From Baylisascaris procyonis (Eukaryota > Nematoda > Chromadorea > Rhabditida > Ascarididae): 64,000 nucleotides of DNA. The stretch lies in assembly GCA_037389465.1 (NCBI GenBank), contig JAZARR010000172.1, positions 930,001-994,000 on the forward strand. The letters run 5' to 3'. The notes beneath the pieces were generated by a model. The model was not told the DNA's origin. It worked only from the letters and a program-made list of their open reading frames with translations, and searched no databases. This document shows, in pieces, positions 37,685 through 50,400 of the stretch; within the stretch, counting starts at the first letter, position 1, and each line of letters starts with the position of its first letter. A program made the translations under genes and the position numbers.

Positions 37685-39343
37685 TTACAAAGGCTTCTTG
37701 CAGACGAGACCTTGAGGGTTCTTCCAGATAGTCCCGCATCCGGCATCATCCCACTGCCCATTGTTGTTGACGTAGTTAACAAGCGCACAAGTAACGTTGG
37801 CAGCACAGCAATTATCAGGCTGACTTGATCTCCAGTTCGAGAACGTTACGGTCGCCCCATTCGCCCAAACCCATTGTCCGAACATCTTATTCAATCCGAT
37901 CCAGTAAGGGCTTGCTGAACTAGCAATTGCCAGCACTGCAAAACGAGAATGATAAAACCCTGCTGCGTTGGAAATTTCCTTCTAATGCATTCATATAGAA
38001 ATCTGTATGAGTGAAAGGGGATCACTTACCATTTACAAAGTTGAGTTCGTTGTGAAAAGCTGTTACACTGCTTGAATCGAACCAGACAAGAGCTGAACTC
38101 AGTGTCGCGCACCAGTCGCTGGCCTGGTTGAAGGTGTACTGTCCGGGGGCAGCGAAGTAACAGTAACCGTTGAAAGCCATCCACCCTGTTGGGCATGAAC
38201 CAGTTGATGCTGGAAAGGTTATTGTTGTAGATTATGGGATCACAAGTGGAGAAAGAAGGGTGCTCAAAATAGGTTTAATCCAGAATCAATTAAAAGCATT
38301 ACTTGATGCAGTTGTGGTGACTACTGCGCTAGGTAGAGTGACGCAGTTAGGCGCTACACAGACTTGATTCGCCGCACAGGTTGTTGTGCAACCTGAAAAT
38401 AGCAACAAATTACAACATCACGGTAAAAGCAACGCAGGCTTATAGTGCATTACCGAATAACACCAGCGGTATCAAAAACCCAAATGAAAGCGATAATAAC
38501 ACCAGCGATATTACCAGTGTTGTTGGCTACACAGACTCCGTTCTGACATATCTCAAAAACACCGCAATCATTGCTCGTCGCGCATCCTGCAAATAACGAG
38601 CTATCAATACAGAGGAACGATCATCGGCAATCTCAAATGCACCTCACTTTTACATATGCAAAGTAGATTGATTCAATAAGGCGGAATTAGGTGTGGAAAA
38701 TGTTGAATTAAACTCATATCGAATATCTTTCACTCGCAACCTAACGCTTACTTCCATGTTGTGGATCTCGGAGTATTCCTTAAAAACGATGGCTTTGTAA
38801 TGACTTCAATAATAAGAAATTGTCGATGCGTAAAAAATTATTTTTAATGTTTTCTTAGAAATGACTGAATCGAAGGTGCTAATGGATGCATTCGATGCCA
38901 CCGGCAAGCGGCTCATCGAATGGAGTGCTTCACATTCTCTATTCTTCACCAAACATATGCAGCATAACGTTGCGGAAGATTTTTAAAGGGCACTCTTGGA
39001 AAGCAGTTTTAGCCCGTTGGTCAACATCACTCACGAGTGAAGAGGGAGGTGGGGATCGGGCGATCGAGAAGTGGGAGATGAAGGGAAGCGGGAGGGGCGA
39101 GGAGTAGGAAGCGGAAGGGAAAGATGGAAGAAGGTGGGAAAATAAAATCATATCGAATATTTTTCACTCGCAACCTTACGCTTGTCCCGAGTATTCGTTA
39201 CAAAATGATGGCACTGCAATGAGTTCATTCATATGAAAATGCGATTTCCCTGGCAAACCCTCAATCCGCGATAGCGAATAAATTTGCTTACCGTATGAAC
39301 CGGAAATCAAAAGGGCGAGTGTTACGAATATAAAAGCGATCAT
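37685..39343 (-). CDS. Secreted C-type lectin-domain protein, copy 1 (P1 left)
   Basis: Five exons: 39343-39292, 38586-38515, 38392-38303, 38209-38030 and 37935-37685. All introns are GT-AG and all junctions are phase 1, giving 214 aa. Residues 1-18 (MIAFIFVTLALLISGSYG) form a signal peptide. Residues 19-60 hold eight Cys in spacings like small Cys-rich/EB-type modules (CGVFEICQNGVCV). A Thr/Ser linker follows, then a C-type lectin domain from Cys77 to the end with the six long-form cysteines, WIGL (143-146), QPD (170-172) and WDD (193-195). In this family QPD favours galactose-type ligands and WND/WDD helps bind Ca2+, so extracellular Ca-dependent sugar binding is inferred. The start was chosen 71 bases after a TATA box; an in-frame Met at 39409 lies only five bases from the TATA box and would precede transcription. 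It is divergently paired with copy 2. Confidence 0.85.
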
Positions 39344-39413
39344 TGTGAAATGAGACCTTTTCCCCTTTTTGGAAAATATGACCAAGTATGATGGAAATTG
39401 TGACTTCACTCTG

Positions 39414-39421
39414 TATTTATA
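39414..39421 (-). promoter_or_regulatory. TATA box of lectin copy 1
   Basis: TATAAATA on the minus strand, 71 bases before the chosen Met, mirroring the TATA box of copy 2. Confidence 0.6.
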
Positions 39422-42213
39422 GTGGTGTTTTAACGCGTCGCACTGTTTAATTCACCTCATCGTTTCATTTTCCTATAGCATTCATCATGCAAAATTATGC
39501 AAATTCCATTCAAATTTCAAAAGCAGCGTTCCCGATATGAACAAGTGTCTGAGAATTAGATCATATGATCAGCTTTTAGCATCCCTCGCGTGTCAGTGCA
39601 TCTAGACTATTCGGCTTAGCGCTAAATTGCTAATCAACTTTACTATCTCTGATGTCGCTTCCTTCTGAACATGAACTATTTGAATAGTTTTTTTATGGAT
39701 ATTTCCCGATCAACATATCACATCAATAGCTTCACCCTCTATGCAATCCTTGAAAAATTCTGTATGCCCCCACCGCCTCAACAAAATGTTTCAGATTTGT
39801 GTACCGAATGTTTAGTTGGTTAGATGTATGTCTAACGCAACGATACTTAATAGCCAGCTGAATGCTAGAACTCTTCAACATTGCATATATGAAATCATCA
39901 TGTAATGAACTCACTTCAGTTCAATCAGCCCGACCTAACAAACTCCATCTGTTAGAAAGCAGGAAAGCACGTTGGATAGACTGGCATGATATGTGCTTTT
40001 GCATTTCAGCGCATCAGGCTCAACACTTCCTCTGATATCCCAAAAAACAATGACAAAGCACCTAATAACGTGTTTCTCATAAGGAAACGAAATCTTAGGC
40101 AAACTCTCCGAAAGAGTTTCTCATGCGGTCAGCAAATCTAATTTTCAGCATGTCTCTGCTTATCTTTATACACTTTTGTAAGCAAAACATAAAAACCGAA
40201 TACCGCCTTCCTGTGGTATTTCAATAACATGCGGGTCGCAATGATACAATTCATCTTATTTGCATATTCCATATCGAAGCACCATAGAACCTTCTAAAGA
40301 ATTCACGAACAAGGTTAAAGAAAAAGAAATTGGCGTATCTCATCTGTTAGTGCATAGAGCATGCCTGAGAATTATATCTCAAGCCGACCCTAAAAATGCA
40401 CATTTTGGTTCGAACTGTAAGCGAAGACTCGGTGTCACTTGGAAGTATTCACAATTATTTATAATGCGATTGTCCATGTTGTATTTTGAAATTTCCGAGC
40501 GGATCTTAATTCTTCCAGTTTCCGTCCAATTCTTTTTTTCAGCGGAGTAAACGAATTTGATAAATTTCTCATGGTTATTCAATGAAACCTTTCAATAAAT
40601 CTAAAATTGCATCTACGAATTCCTATATATTTCTGGTCGGTGCGAGATCGGTTTTCTTTAAAGGATAATTTTAGATCACTTTTTCGGGGGTGATCTCTTA
40701 ATGAGATGCCATTGCATAGACCTCATCACTTTCCTTGAAAAGTTTCAACAAAATAAAAGCATGATATATATCGCAATTATAGTCGAATGGAGAAAAATTC
40801 TATCAATGGTGTTGAAACAACGCATCATTCGAACACGTTGAAGAGCGTCATCATAAACGATATGGTAATGACTTGGAAAGCTCAAAATTGAAATTTGCAA
40901 TGTCAGAAGCCTATATCTCTTTCATCAAGAAGTGATCGATAGAAGCGAGCTTCCTATCGTTCAAATATTGAGACTCCTTAATGATTCTAGCTTTTGAAAA
41001 GTGATATTTGCAATGATGATTGCATGTGCATGTCGAGCCTCCTCCTCCAACGCCTCCAACTAATCGAAGTCGAAATAACGACACTTGTCGGCATGTACAA
41101 GTGGAAAGTGTATTGCGATGGTTCACATGATATGCGCTTCTGTATTTCAAACCATCAAGACAGTCGGCTGTCCAAACATTCGAAAAGAAAGACAAAACGC
41201 TTAGTATTCAATTTTTCGCTGAAAACGATTGTTTGCACAAATTCCAACAAGGCAACCATTTCTCCCTCCATGTCATTGAATCTGTAAACATATCAAATCA
41301 AAAATTATATGATGATAGATTTGAGTGCGAAGAGTTGATAAAGAAGATAATCAATGGAAACCAAATTGCAGGTAGTTCATGCTTTGCTAATGATTATGCT
41401 TACATAAACATAAACTGATAAATGCAAAAATGTGAACACTTTTTATGTTCTACCTGGGTATTTTCCTCATTCGCTGCCTCTATTGCGGCAATTCATTGCT
41501 TTTCTCTTTGAATTTAGCTTGTATTATTTTTACTCATCTTGCTTTTTCTCTAATTCACGCATTGTATTCTACTTTTCCTTCCTCTTCTTACGACCCACTT
41601 ATTTTTGGGTTGATCTTTTGTTTGTTTACATATTTCTCTATCGATTCATTTGTCTACTCGTTTATCTAATTATTTTATTTATTTATTTACTTATTTATAC
41701 TCAATAATTCTACCCCGCTGCATCGGCAGTTTAATACGTTTAATGTTTTACGATATGTAGTTTCTGTTAGGCAGATAAACACAGACAGACGGAGAGACAC
41801 ATGCACATACGTGAATAAATATGCATAGATACATTTTCGATGTGAAGATAATTCGCCTTTACAAAGAGTCTTTCAAATCGCATGAGAACATCATGATGTT
41901 CGCATAAGCGGGCAGGCATCTGAACAAATTCTCGACCGAAAGTCCGTCCATTGACTGCATTTCGTGAATGGCATCTGCCGATCTGCCTTTGAGCAATTTG
42001 TTTGAACCGGTGCAATTCGAAAATCACTTGTACTCTAAGTTAAGTGCATCAGTAAGTAGAAAAAGTCGCTGAATTGAATTAAAATAGCGACATTCATATA
42101 TGACAAATAGTTGTGTAGAAAATCTAATTCAAAAGTGCAAAGATCTTGTATTCTAGAAATAGACAAAGGGATTTCATGCGGAAAAAACACGGCTGGTGAT
42201 GGAGAAAGACTGC

Positions 42214-42219
42214 TATAAA
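42214..42219 (+). promoter_or_regulatory. TATA box of lectin copy 2
   Basis: TATAAA, followed by G, 74 bases before Met 42288. Transcription would be expected to start near 42245. Confidence 0.6.
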
Positions 42220-42287
42220 GCGTCAAGTCACTTTTTTCATCAGACTTTATCACATTTTCCAACCGGAAAACGAAGTTCGACGCCGCG

Positions 42288-43891
42288 ATGATCGTTTTCG
42301 TCCTCATTACACTCAGCCTTTCTATTTCCGGTTCATATGGTAAGCAAATTCAATCAGGAAAGTAGACGAGACAATTTGTTTCTAAAAGGTCATGTAGAAT
42401 TCACTGAATCAAAGATGATAACGAGGTTCCTAAACCCTATAATTCCTTCCACTTTCCCTTCCGCTTCCTACTCCTCGCCCCTCCCGCTTCCCTTCATCTC
42501 CCACTTCTCGATCGCCCGATCCCCACCTCCCTCTTCACTCGTGAGTGATGTTGACCAACGGGCTAAAACTGCTTTCCAAGAGTGCCCTTTAAAAATCTTC
42601 CGCAACGTTATGCTGCATATGTTTGGTGAAGAATAGAGAATGTGAAGCACTCCATTCGATGAGCCGCTTGCCGGTGGCATCGAATGCATCCATTAGCACC
42701 TTCGATTCAGTCATTTCTAAGAAAACATTAAAAATAATTTTTTACGCATCGACAATTTTTTATTATTGAAGTCATTACAAAGCCATCGTTTTTAAGGAAT
42801 ACTCCGAGATCCACAACATGGAAGTAAGCGTTAGGTTGCGAGTGAAAGATATTCGATATGAGTTTAATTCAACATTTTCCACACCTAATTCCGCCTTTAT
42901 TGAATCAATCTACTTTGCATATGTAAAAGTGAGGTGCATTTGAGATTGCCGATGATCGTTCCTCTGTATTGATAGCTCGTTATTTGCAGGATGCGCGACG
43001 AGCAGTGATTGCGGTGTTTTTGAGATATGTCAGAACGGAGTCTGTGTAGCCGACAACACTGGTAATATCGCTGGTGTTATTATCGCTTTCATTTGGGTTT
43101 TTGATACCGCTGGTGTTATTCGGTAATGCACTATAAGCCTGCGTTGCTTTTACCGTGATGTTGTAATTTGTTGCTATTTTCAGGTTGCACAACAACCTGT
43201 GCGGCGAATCAAGTCTGTGTAGCGCCTAACTGCGTCACTCTACCTAGCGCAGTAGTCACCACAACTGCATCAAGTAATGCTTTTAATTGATTCTGGATTA
43301 AACCTATTTTGAGCACCCTTCTTTCTCCACTTGTGATCCCATAATCTACAACAATAACCTTTCCAGCATCAACTGGTTCATGCCCAACAGGGTGGATGGC
43401 TTTCAACGGTTACTGTTACTTCGCTGCCCCCGGACAGTACACCTTCAACCAGGCCAGCGACTGGTGCGCGACACTGAGTTCAGCTCTTGTCTGGTTCGAT
43501 TCAAGCAGTGTAACAGCTTTTCACAACGAACTCAACTTTGTAAATGGTAAGTGATCCCTTTTCACTCATACAGATTTCTATATGAATGCATTAGAAGGAA
43601 ATTTCCAACGCAGCAGGGTTTTATCATTCTCGTTTTGCAGTGCTGGCAATTGCTAGTTCAGCAAGCCCTTACTGGATCGGATTGAATAAGATGTTCGGAC
43701 AATGGGTTTGGGCGAATGGGGCGACCGTAACGTTCTCGAACTGGAGATCAAGTCAGCCTGATAATTGCTGTGCTGCCAACGTTACTTGTGCGCTTGTTAA
43801 CTACGTCAACAACAATGGGCAGTGGGATGATGCCGGATGCGGGACTATCTGGAAGAACCCTCAAGGTCTCGTCTGCAAGAAGCCTTTGTAA
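42288..43891 (+). CDS. Secreted C-type lectin-domain protein, copy 2 (P1 right)
   Basis: Exons 42288-42339, 42990-43061, 43184-43273, 43367-43546 and 43641-43891, all phase 1, 214 aa. The architecture matches copy 1: signal peptide MIVFVLITLSLSISGSYG, Cys-rich segment, Thr/Ser linker, long-form lectin domain with WIGL, QPD and WDD, and an N-glycosylation sequon NVT at 178. Exon 1 differs from copy 1 at about seven of 18 residues. Exons 2-5 are nearly identical: here exon 2 has SSDC and ADNT where the other copies have SNDC and ANNT, which removes one NNT sequon. The boundary between diverged and identical sequence falls inside intron 1, near 42456. It is intact and probably expressed from its own TATA promoter. 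The family resembles nematode clec genes, but no symbol is assigned. Confidence 0.87.
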
Positions 43892-43960
43892 CCGCATTTC
43901 CACGAAGTCAGCCATGCAACTCATACAGAATATATTGTTGCTTTACGATACACTTCAAAT

Positions 43961-43966
43961 AATAAA
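43961..43966 (+). terminator. Poly(A) signal AATAAA of lectin copy 2
   Basis: AATAAA 70 bases after the TAA stop, followed by GTCATG. Confidence 0.75.
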
Positions 43967-44133
43967 GTCATGAAACGAGCATCTCCAACTCATTTCACAT
44001 TTTAATCGCTTGAAACGCTCCACTGAAGTGCTATAAGGCTGAAACGAAAATAACAAAGCAGCATGTCTAATGTTCGATTGCAAATCTTTTGCAAGATTGT
44101 TTTTGCAAGGCGCGTTGTGTCTAGTCTACAAGA

Positions 44134-44382
44134 ATGATATATCTGTCTGTGTCGTTGGTTGTATGGACGGCCGGAAATACTGAAATTGAACTGAACAGGA
44201 GTGTCAGCTGTGATGGCCATCACATGATATCTTCTATTGCAAATCAGTCAAACTCATCGGTTTATAAAAATATGTCTCGACGTTTTAAAGCGAAAGTACC
44301 CAATGCTGAGTCTTGGAAAGAAATGTTGGAGGTATTTGTAAATAACTCGGATTTACCTGACAATCCTTCAGAAACGTCATAG
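44134..44382 (+). CDS. Outer-arm ORF of P1, intact right partner
   Basis: An 82-codon frame ending in TAG with ordinary composition (KVPNAESWKEMLEVFVNNSD near the end). The left arm has a homologous but disrupted copy. The differences between the two include conservative replacements. It may be the last exon of a gene caught in the palindrome, or a decayed remnant. No partner exons, promoter or family were recognised. Confidence 0.3.
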   Translation: MIYLSVSLVVWTAGNTEIELNRSVSCDGHHMISSIANQSNSSVYKNMSRRFKAKVPNAESWKEMLEVFVNNSDLPDNPSETS

Positions 44383-44402
44383 TGCATTAGAGAAGCATTA
44401 TA

Positions 44403-47400
44403 GCCCTTAATTACCAACGTTTTGTTAAAGTTTTCTTTGATCAAAATACCAATACATATAGTAGCAAATATCACGACCACAGATGCACCAGTCTCGCGAG
44501 ACCGGGTTAAGCATAAAATGATCGCGCATTCGGTTTCACATTCGGGTCAGAAGAGAACGCGGATGGTAAGGAATACTCGAAATTTCCATGGAAGTGTTAT
44601 TCCTGCCAAGAGGCAAGAAGAACTTCTGATAAGGCGGCATTCACATGAGAAGAACGAAAACCACTTAGCAAATTTACGAACGCCATGAGAGGATGTCTCT
44701 CTATAGGGGATGAGCCAGTGAAAGGATATTATGCACTCAACAGTCGATGCAATGAATTGACCAAACACCAAACGTATTGTCTTGTTGTTTTGGATGGTGG
44801 ATGCCGCCGGAAAGTAGATTGCTTCTGGGCCGTGAGGAGGGGCATGTCGAGAAAAAGAAAGAAATGGCTGCACTCTGGCAAATAGCAGCGGGTGTTCGTT
44901 TTTTTGGCTCCGAAACAATCAAGCGGACGTCCCATGAACAATTCATTAATGCATTCATGTAATGGCCAGTTGCTGAGGGAATGCGACACTTCTTAACGAA
45001 GAGAATGCAGAATGCGTGAAGTCATCGAGTCGTTTATGGTGACATGAATTTCATTTGAAGTGAATCAAATATGAGTGTGATGCATCCAAATGTGACGATC
45101 CTCGAGGAAGTTGGTGAACAAAGGAGATAATACAGTGCAAGCATCTAACCCTCGAAATTCATCGCGGTCTCTTTTTACAGATCTTATCTGAAGCGACGCA
45201 CTTCCACGCATTGTTTGCTACTCACATTACGCAATGCATTCAATTCATACTGTGCAATGTGCACACTCAAGCAATTAAGCGCCCATTCATCGTTGTTTCT
45301 CATTTGCTGTGCACCTAATTGCCACGCACTCTCGATTCGGTGGTCCTGACACGATTCACGTCCACTTTTGCAGCACTATTTATAATGCAAGCAAGACATG
45401 AGTTATCACTCCAATGCGGCTATATTAGTTATCTAGGTCGGGAGCGACAGTTAACCGCTCACGTTTCATTAGTAGTGATGCTATCCACAACAGCCAACAT
45501 AAAGATCAATTCTTTCCGGAGAGGAAATTTCTGTACTCGCCTGGGCTCGGAATTAAAATTATTCAACATAAATGAGACAGCCGATGGCATCCAACATTCC
45601 TCCATACGACTGGGCCAGGTACATTCAAACTACAAGGTTCAGTATTACCTGTTATTAATAAGATTCTTATCTATGAAGATGCATTTGCATAGGTTTCTAG
45701 GAAGGCTGCAGTTAGCCGTGATTCGTAACCCGTCTCGGAAACAACATATACAAAGACAGGCTGATGCTCATTTTCTACCCTCCACTCTATGCAAATCTCT
45801 AATTGAATGCTTTTTGTACACTTGATGATGTGGATCTAGGAGGAATTCAAAGAAAAATAAATATGTCACGAGCGATGAATGATGGCCAAGTCCAGGAAAG
45901 GAATAACCACCCAAGCGATCTTTGATATTTTAAGCTGTCGTTACATAAATCACCTAATTTCTTTGGATCAAAGAAGCCTGTACAATATGACTACAAGTGG
46001 TGATATCATGACATCATAAGCAACTTTTGCCTCTCTGATTTGGTTGATAATAAATTGATTTTCCATTAAAGGGTAAAAAGATCGTACTGAATTTGACTGA
46101 TTGCTTCAAGCTGCTAGCATTATCCACTCATTATGACCATTCTGGCAGAGCGTAGACAATTTTTCTCTCTATGAAACACTCTGTTATACAGGAAAGCGCG
46201 ATAAGAAATGAGACGATTTGTTATGTTAAAAGCAATGATGCATAACGCGCTGATGATCGCTAATGTGCTGGTGGCACCTGCAAGATGGATTATTGGGGAT
46301 GAACCCATTGCAAACCGTCTCATTATGCAACGATGAGGCATCACACATGTTATCGTCTTAAGTAGCATAAAGCGACTGTCTGTTCAGCATGATGGGTCAA
46401 GACGTCGTATCACTAGGAACGCCGGTGAGGTTAGCGAGTCCTTTAGGCTGATGTATATGGAAACACAATCACTCTCATCATGAAGTCGGGTATTTAGCCA
46501 CCTATAATATTCGTGAGGCGTAGGTAGGAGACAGCTTATTCACTCATATACCAAAATGTGAATATACAAAAATTCGATGTGACATATTGAGGTGTTTATG
46601 TGCTGATAACGAGGTGAATAAATTTGAAAGTATCGTTGAGAGATGGCAACGTGAAGGTCGTGATAACAGCTAGGTGCAGAAAATGATTTAAAGATACGCA
46701 TATCGTAAGGGACAAGGCCGAATTCGATACACCAATCACACTTCGTTATGATCTATTACCAAAACAATGTGGCGACCTGTCATTGCATTTGAAAGGTTTT
46801 TGCTCATTGAATATTTTTCCACACACGAATAACAACCTGAATAAAACATGGAACCCTTTTTGACGAAACATTTGTTGACATGATGACATATAAGTCAATA
46901 TCACTTCACGTTTACTCAGCTGAATACCACATTTAACGTTGCTTAATTGAACATTACTGCAAATTAATATCTAGAGTGTCGACACCGAAGAGCATTGAAT
47001 AATATTGTCAAGTTGGTTGGTGGATCACCTAAACCGTACCCATCATCAAAAATCTTTTGCATTTGCCTTCACTTCTTTCCTCTGACCGAGAGCAATCGAT
47101 TTTATGTGAACAAAGACACTTAAAATAGAAAAAAAAAAAACATTCCAGATTTTGCTAACGGCTGTTCGTGTCTTCTGCAATCGCACACCATTTGTGTGCG
47201 AGTTGTTGCAGTTTGAATTCGTTGATTGCAACAATCTCTAAATTATACCCCCTTCGACTCCTCACTTTGTCCATTTTTGGCCACTAATTTTCATTTTCGC
47301 TTCACAATCTGCTGAACTCGGCAAAGGTATACCAATATTATTGAGCACCGCCTTTTTATTATATCAATAATTTATTGCTTCTCAAAAAATGATGCGGTTT

Positions 47401-50400
47401 TAGCAGTACCTCTTTGTAGAGAACGTACCTTGGTGAATGCTTTCAACGCTCTAAATCCAGCTGAATACACTCTTCATCTCTATACGTTTGCAGTTCGTTT
47501 TTAAATGATTAATCGCTTTAAAATATCTGAGAAAATTGTTGTACAGAAATGTATAGGGATATGTGATAAGTAAAGGAATGATTACAAGTACAGGTGGCGT
47601 ATCCTGATCCGTACTCGGCGAACTCATTTTGCTCATTGTAAGATCGGTAAATTGCCCACTGAACAACAGGTGGACTGATGAATTCCGTTGATCAAATGCG
47701 AGCATTAGGCAGTTGTCGAATTTGTGGATAATCCCAAAGAATAGGCACGAACGATAACTAAGGAGCTTTCACGCAATTCAAATGAATTACTGCTGAACCA
47801 ATATCTTTAAAACAAAGTATAACTCAACAGTGATGTTTTGATGAATAATTTGAATGAATTCGAAATAGATGATATTCACAATTAATGATTTGGCTTAATA
47901 ATATGTGGTCTGAAACAAAGTGTTTACATCCACGAAACTCAAAGAATGAAGAATTTATATAGAAATGCATTGGCATTGAACAATATGCAATTTTTCATTG
48001 GGTTCCAGTTGAAATCAGTGGTCCATTTGTGATCGCCAGCCAGACGGATCATGGTCAGTTCAGAGTATGAACGAAATAAACGATGAAAATTGGGTCGTTT
48101 CAAACTTTCCTGGTACCGCTGCTAGATGAATGTGCTGTTTAAGAGAGGTTGCTTTAACAGCAATTTGGAACTGCATTCCCAGCAGTTCGCGGTTTCCTAT
48201 TGAATTTTTCAAGCAACATTCGGGATAGGGATGCTCCTTGGTCAAATTTACAGAGACATCGGAATTAGTGATGCTGATAAAACAAATCCCAACGAATGAC
48301 CCGGTAGCAAGCAGACCCAGTTGAGAGTGATAAGCTGATAGTAATCAAAGTGTTAATTAAATTAGTGCGAACGGTGATGCGAGTGACGTGCGAGAAAATT
48401 GCGACAAAAGCTGTCAGCAAGGTGTAATTGAATTCATGATGATGTGAGCGTGGCAGCCTTCACTTTTCGTGAGCTTATGCGAATCGTCGTTGATTCTTAG
48501 ATCGCAGTATCTGCTTCAATCCTCTTTCGCAATAAACTCTGAGGTGGCGCTCTACTGAAGTTCCATCTCAGCGTAACTCAATTCTTCAATTAGTGAAAGA
48601 AATTCGACTTGCCGATGATAAAAATGATCATTTTAATTAGCGTTACACATTCATCAGGCTTACTGGCCAAGTGGCCGTAATCGGTGAGCAATGTTCTCAC
48701 ATGACAATTCCGTTGACAAGTAATTAAAGGAGGATACAAAATAATTGGTCGATATTTAGTCAAGTCTCATTGTCTCTTCAACGACAATCGTTTGGCTGAG
48801 TGAGGCTGTCGCTAGATGAAGAGTTGGGTAGATACGTCCTTGTCGAAAGCGTGTGTCACTTAGGACAGTTGGATTGAATCTTAGCGGCACGCGGCAACAC
48901 TACACACTCATTCATTAATGGTAAGCCGACGAGAGGAAATCCTATAAAAACGTTCGCTACAGAAACGTATCAGCCGCAAGGATCAGCTGCTGAATGCGCC
49001 ATTCGCTGCTCAACGACGCCTCACAAAACGAGTTCACCTCTTTGCTATCGCTACAACATCGCAGATCATCTTACCTTACGTCCCTTTCTTCGTTAGATTG
49101 ATTCCGCCCAATTTGCAAGGCTATTTGTTAGGGAATTTCCGACAAGTGAACAAATCTTGAAAAAATTTGCTAAAAATCAACTGCGACTCAGTTAATAAAC
49201 GATAGAAATACAGGTACGCTGAAAGTGAAGAACGCATGAAGGTTGTCATTACACTGTGGTTTGACATTAGCAATTATGACGGATTGCAAACGTTTATTCC
49301 ACAGAGGCGTACATAGAGAAATCGTTAATAGTGTTGAGAGTATGCAGCGCTTTAGTTTTCATTATTCAACGAGAATAACTATTTATTATCGCTTTGCTTC
49401 CAACCGTTATTGCTCCCCCAAGTGACGAATTATGACTTACTGGCAATACTAAAGTCTAAATTCTTTCGTTGAGGTGCTTTTCAATTTCGTTCTTTCTGCG
49501 GTGAGGACGGGCTGAAACTGTGATTTGCTTCCTCAGCAGGTGGCGTGTTCATCAATTCTTGAAATTCTGCTTACTGCCACCTGAGTTGAATCCACCAGGC
49601 AGACAAAAATCACAGGTACATATGCACAGGACTGACGAACTTACACTGCACATAACCAAATAGAATTTATGAAAGTGCATAAAGGAAATGGGACTAAGTA
49701 TAGATCCTTTAATCGATGGAAGCGGCTTACTGTAGAAGATCCTGTTGCTTTTTCTTGAAGTGATAATCCTTCTTGTAATTTGTTGACGCCCTCAAAGATG
49801 CTTCGAGGCAATAGGGTTAATAACACAAACGAATTTCATTGAACAACTGGTTGAAGTGGTTTCACTTTTTATCAACGTTTTCTGTACATCCGTGATCCTC
49901 TTCCGACTTTACAGTGTGATGTATCGCTGAAAAGGTTGTACGTTCTATGTTCAACGTCGCGTTATTGTAATATTTCGCGTCACCGTTCTTTTTTTTATTA
50001 GCACATGTGAGTCAATCCCGTAATCCTGTTGACCTTGGAGAGCCCTCTTGAACCAACAAGAACATACGCTACGAGTGGTCTCTTCCGAGACGGTCGACGA
50101 ACAGCAGCTGAAAGGAGCAGCATAGCCGGCGATTCGAAAGCAAATCGGCGAATGACGCGAGAACATCGATTTAACGATCAACGAGAACATCATTGCACCC
50201 TCTCGAGTGTCACCCTTTCATCGTACCGCCAAATCGCTTTTCTATGACGAATTACCGGTTAGCCGAATGAGCTTATATTAGCTCAAAAATGTTTTTATAA
50301 TCGACTCCGTTGGTCGTAAAGTCAGATCGCTCTTTGAACCTTTAATGAGATTGGTTATTTCTTAAGATTTGAATTAGCGGTTTTCGATCAAAGGATAATC

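Larger units (their letters stand above)
39344..42287. other. Shared 5' region between the divergent lectin genes, copy 1
   Basis: About 2.9 kb separates the two start codons. Apart from the two core promoters I see no gene. Open frames here (for example plus 41432-41707, minus 41195-40911) are low-complexity or lack splice support. It holds a short TTTA run near 41670 and a GACA-like patch near 41780. It lies within the unique spacer and is duplicated almost exactly at 55872-58815, so regulatory signals would be copied with the cassette. Confidence 0.6.
37575..43999. repeat. Lectin-pair cassette, copy 1
   Basis: This 6.4-kb block, itself an inverted repeat, recurs in direct orientation at 54103-60525. 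The offset is 16,528 bp for most of its length, falling to 16,526 after two single-base deletions. The central spacer looks identical between copies. The block starts at AATGTGAAATGAGTTGG and ends at its complement; the sequences outside it are unrelated between the two copies. Confidence 0.93.
37150..44402. repeat. Palindrome P1 (large inverted repeat)
   Basis: Positions on the two sides sum to about 81,576, so the centre is near 40,788. The inner arms, about 37,500-39,121 and 42,456-44,075, are almost identical. Divergence rises outward to about 37,150 and 44,400, where similarity is lost. The arms are separated by a unique spacer of about 3.3 kb. Each arm carries exons 2-5 of a C-type lectin gene, and the spacer carries both exon 1s and promoters. 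Confidence 0.93.

Noticed and set aside
40911..42027. Short ORFs inside the lectin-pair spacer
   Set aside because: They are identical in both cassette copies only because the spacer is duplicated. They have no start context, splice sites or recognisable domain.
45319..45825. 168-codon plus ORF, the longest uninterrupted frame in the window
   Set aside because: No domain, no splice or promoter context, and composition typical of random translation of a GC-richer stretch.
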